6,616 nt of DNA from an uncultured Bacillota bacterium (lineage in GTDB: Bacteria; Bacillota; Clostridia; Peptostreptococcales; Anaerovoracaceae). Below, one piece after another: positions 1 to 4,511 of this stretch. Made by a program: the position numbers and the translations under genes. Each line of letters opens with the position of its first letter. The first letter of the stretch is position 1. Under the pieces are notes generated by a model. That model saw nothing but the letters and a program-made list of their open reading frames with translations, did no database searches and was not told the origin of the DNA. Where the stretch lies: positions 1 through 6,616 of the forward strand of contig CAMNNG010000064.1 of NCBI GenBank assembly GCA_946545145.1, written 5' to 3'.

Positions 1-7
1 TCTGGTG

Positions 8-36
8 TTCACAACGTATACACATTCTTGTATTAT
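8..36 (+). promoter_or_regulatory. Predicted sigma-A-type promoter of the SGNH hydrolase gene
   Basis: A -35-like TTCACA (8-13, five of six matches to TTGACA) is followed after 17 bases by TATTAT (31-36, five of six matches to TATAAT). A perfect TATAAT overlaps it at 34-39 but would need a 20-base spacer. Transcription would start near 43 and give a leader of about 48 bases. The box lies in an AT-rich stretch directly upstream of the first gene. The call rests on pattern matching only. Confidence 0.55.
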
Positions 37-90
37 AATGCTCGAATCGATCACTGCATGACTTGGAAAAAGGCTTAAAAAAAGCAGACA

Positions 91-1875
91 ATGAAACATA
101 TAAGGAAGAGCATTATTATGGTGCTGGCGTTCATCATGGCGTCAGCTTGTTTTATGGGAGCGGGGCAGCCTGCTTACGCGGCAAAGGAAAAGGCCGGAAG
201 GCCGGGCCCGGCGGCGATGATCAGCCCGAAGCTTGCCAGGCTTGACTACTATTACAAGGCCGGAAAGTACAATGCCAAGCTCACATGGTATTCACATAAG
301 GGATATACATACAGGGTCTACCGCAGGAAGAAGGGGGCTTACAAGGCCATCGCGACCAGGCGGGCGACGGGGAGCAGGACTTCGTACGTCAACAGGGATA
401 TAGGGCCAAACAAGGGCTATACCTACACCGTGAAGCAGATCTCGCCGAAGACTCTGAGGAAGTATGACAAAGAGGGACTGACGCTGCTGAGCAGTGTGTC
501 TTTTCGTGTGGATTTCGGCAATGCCGATTCGGTGATACGGTGGAAGAAGGTCCCGAAAGCGCAGAAATACAGCATCTACAGGACCAGGGAAAACAGCGGC
601 GAGAGAAGGAGACTGGCGTCAGTAAGCGGAAGATCGTATGAAGACAGATACAGTGATACGGCGGGATCGCTCAGGGACATCATTCATCTCAGTACCTTTG
701 TCGATCCGGCGATCCGTGATTTTCAGTACAACATCAGGCCGGTCTATTCAAAAAAGGTCGGATCGAAAAAGAAGGTCAGCAAGGGACTGATGATGCCGTG
801 CGGCATTTTCAGGCTGGAGCCTCCTGTAGTCGTCAGTCTGTCCGGGAACGAACTGAGATGGGGCACCGTTCCGAACGCAAAGCATTATCTGATCCTTACC
901 AGGAAGAGCAGCCGCGAGAAGTGGAACGTCGTAGACCGCGTTCCCGCAGACAAGAGCGCTGTGACGATGACGGCTGCGCTCAAAGCGGCGGATACGGATG
1001 CTTACTATGCTGTTCAGGCCGAGTCCGACATCAACGGAAGAAAAGTGCTGAGCAGGATAGAGGGCGGCTTCACGCTGAATGACGCTGACCATTCCGACAA
1101 GAGCATACTCTTCATCGGAGACAGCATCATGTACGGCGCGCTGTATAAGGCGCCAGAGAACAGACATCTGTTCTCCATTCCAAGGCGTATCCACCAGCTG
1201 ACGGGAGCGGAATTCTACAATCCATCTATCCCCGGAGCAACATATCATTATCAGTCGTGGCAGAGAACGAATCAGTACAGATACCGGATAGTGACGGATG
1301 TGGTAAAAAGACTAAAGAAGGGTGAGGCGCCGAGGCACCCCGGTGATGTTGAGTTCGATAAGAGCCCCGGTGTGAAGGAGGATGCCGCCATCAGTGATTT
1401 TGACATAGTAGTACTCTCCGGCGGAACTAACGACTATATCGATGACGCTGTGATCGGGGATCTGTATTCAGATGATAAGGAGACCTTCTGCGGTTCGGTG
1501 AACCGCATCATGAAGGCGATCGAATGCTCGAGTAAGCAGAGAGAAGAGGCGGGCGAAGAGAAAATCAAAGTAGTATTCGTCGATCTGTTCTACTCTGAAA
1601 GATGCCTCGATAAGACCAGGCGGATGAACAGGGACGAGACTAAGAATGGAGAAGGTTTGACCCTTGCAGATTATCAGAATGCGCTCGACAGTCTGTATGA
1701 TATCTGGGCGATGAATGATTCGCTTACTCTTTACAGATACAAAACGAGGGACGCCGGCATAGTCGATCACAACAACATAACGACCATGACTCCCGACAAT
1801 CTCCACTTCACGAAGTACGCTTATGCGCTCTATGGAGACAGCATGGCGGAGTTCCTTCTGGAAAACGTGCTGTGA
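91..1875 (+). CDS. Secreted SGNH/GDSL-family hydrolase with three fibronectin-III-like repeats
   Basis: This is a 594-residue exported protein. Residues 1-30 form a signal peptide: basic start (MKHIRK), hydrophobic core, and AYA before the likely cut at 30/31. No LPXTG or transmembrane anchor is seen. Three beta-rich repeats of fibronectin-III type follow at about 43-118, 131-227 and 242-315; each has a Trp in an early strand (W66, W151, W257) and a tyrosine-rich strand after it. The C-terminal part (about 338-594) is an SGNH hydrolase: block I GDSI (343-346, nucleophile S345), block II glycine near G382, block III GGTND (444-448, N447), block V D569-x-x-H572. All four SGNH residues are present, so activity is likely. 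The family includes esterases, glycan deacetylases and O-acetyltransferases; the substrate cannot be read, but a surface glycan is plausible given the acyltransferase gene downstream. An in-frame TAA (76-78) makes ATG 91 the first possible ATG, but its ribosome binding site is poor; Met10 (118) has a better one. Confidence 0.9.
   Translation: MKHIRKSIIMVLAFIMASACFMGAGQPAYAAKEKAGRPGPAAMISPKLARLDYYYKAGKYNAKLTWYSHKGYTYRVYRRKKGAYKAIATRRATGSRTSYVNRDIGPNKGYTYTVKQISPKTLRKYDKEGLTLLSSVSFRVDFGNADSVIRWKKVPKAQKYSIYRTRENSGERRRLASVSGRSYEDRYSDTAGSLRDIIHLSTFVDPAIRDFQYNIRPVYSKKVGSKKKVSKGLMMPCGIFRLEPPVVVSLSGNELRWGTVPNAKHYLILTRKSSREKWNVVDRVPADKSAVTMTAALKAADTDAYYAVQAESDINGRKVLSRIEGGFTLNDADHSDKSILFIGDSIMYGALYKAPENRHLFSIPRRIHQLTGAEFYNPSIPGATYHYQSWQRTNQYRYRIVTDVVKRLKKGEAPRHPGDVEFDKSPGVKEDAAISDFDIVVLSGGTNDYIDDAVIGDLYSDDKETFCGSVNRIMKAIECSSKQREEAGEEKIKVVFVDLFYSERCLDKTRRMNRDETKNGEGLTLADYQNALDSLYDIWAMNDSLTLYRYKTRDAGIVDHNNITTMTPDNLHFTKYAYALYGDSMAEFLLENVL
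101..108 (+). promoter_or_regulatory. Shine-Dalgarno-like TAAGGAAG inside the start of the SGNH gene
   Basis: TAAGGAAG lies nine bases before an in-frame ATG at 118 (Met10), a good ribosome binding geometry. The first ATG at 91 has only A-rich sequence upstream, and its nearest AAAAAGG (66-72) is 18 bases away. Starting at Met10 would remove the MKHIRK basic segment and leave a signal peptide without positive charge, so the start at 91 is still preferred. The site may be a coincidence of the codons for Ile-Arg-Lys. Confidence 0.3.
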
Positions 1876-1974
1876 TGTTTGCGGATCCGTTTACAAAATG
1901 GCAGATATGTAGCGGGAACGTGATGAATGTATGAAACGGTCAGCGATTTAGGTATTAAATCTTTCTCAAAAATG

Positions 1975-1980
1975 TATAAT
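1975..1980 (+). promoter_or_regulatory. Predicted -10 box of the promoter for the transglutaminase-like operon
   Basis: A perfect TATAAT sits 32 bases before the start codon of the next gene, in the AT-rich end of the 137-base gap 1876-2012. No good -35 element is visible: the hexamer at the 17-base spacing (1952-1957, GTATTA) matches poorly, so the promoter may need an activator or another sigma factor. No convincing terminator for the upstream gene was seen in 1876-1974, so readthrough into this operon is also possible. The rest of the gap shows only a short BamHI-type palindrome (1882-1889). Confidence 0.45.
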
Positions 1981-1997
1981 AAGTAAGGTTAGAATTT

Positions 1998-2005
1998 TAA
2001 GGAGG
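1998..2005 (+). promoter_or_regulatory. Strong ribosome binding site (TAAGGAGG) of the transglutaminase-like gene
   Basis: TAAGGAGG is a near-complete match to the 16S rRNA 3' end, with seven bases before ATG 2013. It fixes the start of the gene and is by far the strongest ribosome binding site in the window, suggesting high translation of the first gene of the operon. Confidence 0.85.
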
Positions 2006-2012
2006 AAAGGGT

Positions 2013-2852
2013 ATGCTTAAGAGCAAACGTGTGATCAGTTTCGTTCTCGCGGTGGTGATAGCTCTGGCTATGATGCCGGCAGGCGCATTTGCAGATGACG
2101 GCGCTGCTGCAGAGAACACAAATCCGAAGAATCAGTGGAGTGCTGACAAAAAGTCGTACTATGACGCCAATGGCGAAATGGTGACGGGCGCAAAGAAGAT
2201 CGGTTCGAAGATCTGGTTCTTTGACGAGAACGGTATCAAGAGCACGAAGAAGGGATTCTTCAAGGCGGACGGAAAAGAGTACTACGGAAAGAAAGACGGA
2301 AGCCTCGCGACCGGATTCAAAGCCATCAAGAGAAGCGGAAAGCTGAACGGCTACTTCTTCTACAAGAGCGGCAGCAAGATCGGTCAGATGGCGAAGAATA
2401 CGAAGATAGACTATCTCAAGATCCCGGCATCGGGAAAACTTGATGAGGCTTATGCTCTGGGCATCAAGGTCCTCGACAAGAAGGGCTGGAAGCTGAAGAC
2501 AGCTTTCAAATACGCCCGCAATACGAGATATGCTTACAAGTCGATGCGCAAGAAGAGCATCAACGCATATGCGAAGTTCGGTTTCAAGAACAGGAGAGGC
2601 AACTGCTTCTGCAAGGCGGCACAGTTCTACGTAATGGCCAAGCTCCTTGGAAAGAACGTAACGATGTACAAGGGCAAGGCCAGTGGAGCGACGCACTCCT
2701 GGACTACGATCAAACAGGGCGGCAAGACATGGATGTATGACCCCGTCAAACTGGTAGGATCGAGATACTGGAACAAGGGATTCTGGTACAAGTTCAAGAA
2801 GAACAAGCAGAAGGGAACCTGGAGATATTCCAAGGGAACCAAGATGAAATAA
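2013..2852 (+). CDS. Secreted transglutaminase-like protein with cell-wall-binding-type repeats
   Basis: This 279-residue exported protein has a signal peptide at 1-27 (MLKSKR, hydrophobic core, AFA before the likely cut at 27/28). Residues 41-126 hold degenerate repeats of the choline/glucan-binding (CW_binding_1) kind, with aromatic pairs and glycine turns such as SYYDANGEMVTG (48-59), IWFFDENG (67-74) and EYYGKKDGSLATGF (89-102). A helical linker follows. Residues about 190-245 look like a transglutaminase core: RRGNC with nucleophile C198, THSW with H228, and WMYDP with D243, in the order and context expected for the Cys-His-Asp triad. Such domains act as proteases, peptidases or cross-linking enzymes; the reaction here is unknown. 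The protein is strikingly basic (about 52 lysines against some 16 acidic residues by hand count), suiting attachment to an anionic wall. The C-terminal 30 residues are Lys/Trp/Tyr-rich. It is the first gene of the likely three-gene operon; its stop codon overlaps the ribosome binding site of the next gene. Confidence 0.85.
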   Translation: MLKSKRVISFVLAVVIALAMMPAGAFADDGAAAENTNPKNQWSADKKSYYDANGEMVTGAKKIGSKIWFFDENGIKSTKKGFFKADGKEYYGKKDGSLATGFKAIKRSGKLNGYFFYKSGSKIGQMAKNTKIDYLKIPASGKLDEAYALGIKVLDKKGWKLKTAFKYARNTRYAYKSMRKKSINAYAKFGFKNRRGNCFCKAAQFYVMAKLLGKNVTMYKGKASGATHSWTTIKQGGKTWMYDPVKLVGSRYWNKGFWYKFKKNKQKGTWRYSKGTKMK

Positions 2853-2864
2853 GGAAGACCGGCT

Positions 2865-3428
2865 ATGGGAAGAAAGACAGAAATAGTGATCATCGCCCTG
2901 ATGATCGCATGCATCGCCGGCACCGGCTTTGCGATCGGCCACCAGAGGAGCATCATCGCGGATCTCAGATCCGATTCTGTTGCTGCGCTTCAGAAGGCCG
3001 TGCCGCTCAGCGACTACAGAAAGAAACAGCAGAAAGAAGTCGGTGAGATCCTCGATGGATATGAGAAAAAGCTGGCTGAGGTGAAGACTCAGGAAGAGGC
3101 GGACAAGCTGATCGCCGAGGCGAAGGCTGAGGTGAAGTCGATCAAGACGGACGCCCAGCTCACTAAGATAGAAAAGAAGAAGGCTGCCGAAAAAGCGAAG
3201 AAGGAAGCCGAAAGAAAGGCGCGTGAAGAGGCCGAAGAAGCAGCTCGTCAAGCGGCCGCCGAAGAAGCAGCAAGGCAGGCCGAAGAAGAGCAGCAGAGCT
3301 ACAGTTACCAGGACTCCGGAAGCAGTTCGGGCGGCGGCAGTTCGAACAGTTCGGGCGGCTCATCGGGCGGCTCAGACAGCAACGCCGGCTCTGACGGGTG
3401 CGTAGATCCAGATGCAGACCTTATCTAA
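2865..3428 (+). CDS. Membrane-anchored helical coiled-coil protein with Ser/Gly-rich tail, function unknown
   Basis: I do not recognise a named family for the 187-residue whole. Residues 7-24 form one hydrophobic segment after MGRKTE, most likely an uncleaved signal anchor with the rest outside the cell. Residues about 44-100 resemble, from memory, the helical spacer repeats of Bacillota surface proteins, with a central YRKKQQKEV (51-59) and the ending IKTDAQLT (93-100). Residues about 101-146 form a highly charged, Ala/Glu/Lys/Arg-rich helix with heptads such as AEEAARQ, either a coiled coil or a single stable helix. Residues 147-178 are a flexible Ser/Gly tail, and the end carries one Cys (C179) and DPDAD. 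A role as a spacer, scaffold or tether at the surface would fit, but no activity is visible. It starts 12 bases after the previous stop; TAAGGAAG (2850-2857) is its ribosome binding site. Its end overlaps the acyltransferase gene by 17 bases, so the two are probably co-translated. Confidence 0.75.
   Translation: MGRKTEIVIIALMIACIAGTGFAIGHQRSIIADLRSDSVAALQKAVPLSDYRKKQQKEVGEILDGYEKKLAEVKTQEEADKLIAEAKAEVKSIKTDAQLTKIEKKKAAEKAKKEAERKAREEAEEAARQAAAEEAARQAEEEQQSYSYQDSGSSSGGGSSNSSGGSSGGSDSNAGSDGCVDPDADLI
3351..3374 (+). repeat. Tandem 12-base repeat in the Ser/Gly tail coding region
   Basis: The unit TCGGGCGGCTCA occurs twice in direct succession (3351-3362, 3363-3374). A related 13-base string, CAGTTCGGGCGGC, occurs at 3323-3335 and 3347-3359. 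The tandem unit is a multiple of three, so gain or loss of a copy would keep the frame and only change the tail length. Confidence 0.85.
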
Positions 3429-4488
3429 CAGAAAAGACATAATACAGTTCAGATATATTAGAGTCATTGCCTGCCTGTGCATAGTGCTGCTGCACACTCT
3501 GCATGCCGCGGGCGACTTCTTTGCGGGAAGCATGTCGCTTACTGACATGCTGGTCTCCAGAAGCGCGCAGAACCTTCTGCTGTGGTGCGTGCCGTGCTTC
3601 CTGATGGTGACGGGAGCTCTGCTCCTCGATCCGGAAAAGGAGATCCCGGTCAAAACGATATTCTCGAAGTACGTGCTGCGCATGGTGCTCGCTCTTGTGA
3701 TATTCACGTTCATTTTCAGGATAGCGGACGCGCTGGCTGATCCGGAAGCGGTGCTCACTTTTGGCGATCTGGTCAAACAGTGGATCGCAGGTATGCTGAC
3801 GGGAGACACGTGGCTTCCGATGTGGTACCTGTATCTGATGATCGGACTGTACGCCATGATGCCGGTCTACAAGATCGTATTCAGACACGCATCGGATGAG
3901 GTGCTGCGCTACCTCGTGCTCGTGGTGATATTCTTCGTTTCGATCGTGCCGGCAGCGGGAGTCTTCGGACTGGACCTCGCGTTCTACATCCCGACATCGC
4001 TGATCTATCCGGCCTATCTCTTCCTGGGAAGGATGATATATACAGGACAGATCAGAGTCAGCCGGCATATGGCGGTCATACTTGCCGTCGGATGCAGCGT
4101 GATACTTGTGATGCTGACGTATTACAGATATATGTACGGAGACGTCGCGCTTTCTGAGGACAGGCTTGCTGTATTCACCAGGGTCCTCCTCGGATATCCG
4201 TCCGTTTTCGTGGTCGGACAGACGGTCGGTATATTCTCGCTCCTCTGCGGTATCCCGTCGAAGCGCGAAAAAGCCGAAGGTCTGCTCCTTGCGATGGACC
4301 AGTGCTCCTTCGGCATATATCTCATTCATATGATATTCGTGATGATAGTCATGAAGGTCCTCATGGTCGACCCGTATGCTTACGGCGGCGCGCTGCTGTT
4401 CATTGCGATGACGGGCGCGTTCTTCGCTCTGTCGTTTGCGGTGACATTCGTGCTGAGGAAGATCCCGGGCGTAAGCAGGGTGCTGTAA
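3412..4488 (+). CDS. Acyltransferase-3 family integral membrane protein
   Basis: This 358-residue, very hydrophobic protein has about ten predicted membrane segments from residue 14 to near the C-terminus. Family marks are clear: R17 and H28 form the R-x10-H pattern in the first segment, WYLYLMIGLYAMMP (138-151) is the typical central segment, and SFGIYLIH (299-306) is the late signature. Members of this family (OafA, WecH, OatA N-terminal part) move acyl groups, usually acetyl from cytoplasmic acetyl-CoA, across the membrane onto surface sugars or peptidoglycan. The length fits a stand-alone membrane domain: there is no fused SGNH domain, so a separate partner may finish the transfer, and the SGNH gene at 91-1875 is a candidate. 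The acceptor is unknown. An in-frame TAG at 3403-3405 forces the start to ATG 3412 or later. The ribosome binding site is weak (GGGTG, 3396-3400), which together with the 17-base overlap points to coupled translation. Last gene of the operon. Confidence 0.9.
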   Translation: MQTLSNRKDIIQFRYIRVIACLCIVLLHTLHAAGDFFAGSMSLTDMLVSRSAQNLLLWCVPCFLMVTGALLLDPEKEIPVKTIFSKYVLRMVLALVIFTFIFRIADALADPEAVLTFGDLVKQWIAGMLTGDTWLPMWYLYLMIGLYAMMPVYKIVFRHASDEVLRYLVLVVIFFVSIVPAAGVFGLDLAFYIPTSLIYPAYLFLGRMIYTGQIRVSRHMAVILAVGCSVILVMLTYYRYMYGDVALSEDRLAVFTRVLLGYPSVFVVGQTVGIFSLLCGIPSKREKAEGLLLAMDQCSFGIYLIHMIFVMIVMKVLMVDPYAYGGALLFIAMTGAFFALSFAVTFVLRKIPGVSRVL

Positions 4489-4511
4489 CAAGCGGGCGTT
4501 TTGATCTGGTA

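Noticed and set aside
142..150. Possible lipobox ASAC (C20) in the SGNH hydrolase signal peptide
   Set aside because: Ala at -3 is not typical, and a good AYA signal peptidase I site lies ten residues further on.
201..212. Twelve-base GC-only palindrome GCCGGGCCCGGC early in the SGNH gene
   Set aside because: It has no loop and no T tract, and lies in a Gly/Pro-coding stretch where such strings arise by codon choice. No regulatory role can be supported.
1882..1889. Palindrome CGGATCCG after the SGNH gene as a terminator or operator
   Set aside because: It is only eight bases without a loop or T tract, and the surrounding bases do not extend the symmetry.
2904..2912. Possible lipoprotein cysteine (IAC, C16) in the coiled-coil protein
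   Set aside because: The residue at -3 is Met, not Leu/Val/Ile, and hydrophobic sequence continues past the cysteine, which fits a membrane anchor better than a lipobox.
1989..3251. A 420-codon open frame on the - strand across two + strand genes
   Set aside because: It is antisense to two genes with clear signal peptides, motifs and ribosome binding sites. Its product is a Leu/Ser/Arg-rich string with no domain, as expected opposite Lys/Glu-rich genes.
3421..4491. A 356-codon open frame on the - strand opposite the acyltransferase
   Set aside because: The + strand product has clear acyltransferase-3 signatures; the opposite frame is a His/Arg/Glu-rich shadow without motifs.
4489..4511. A terminator for the helicase in the gap between the convergent genes
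   Set aside because: Read on the - strand, the gap and the following 50 bases show no stem followed by a T tract.
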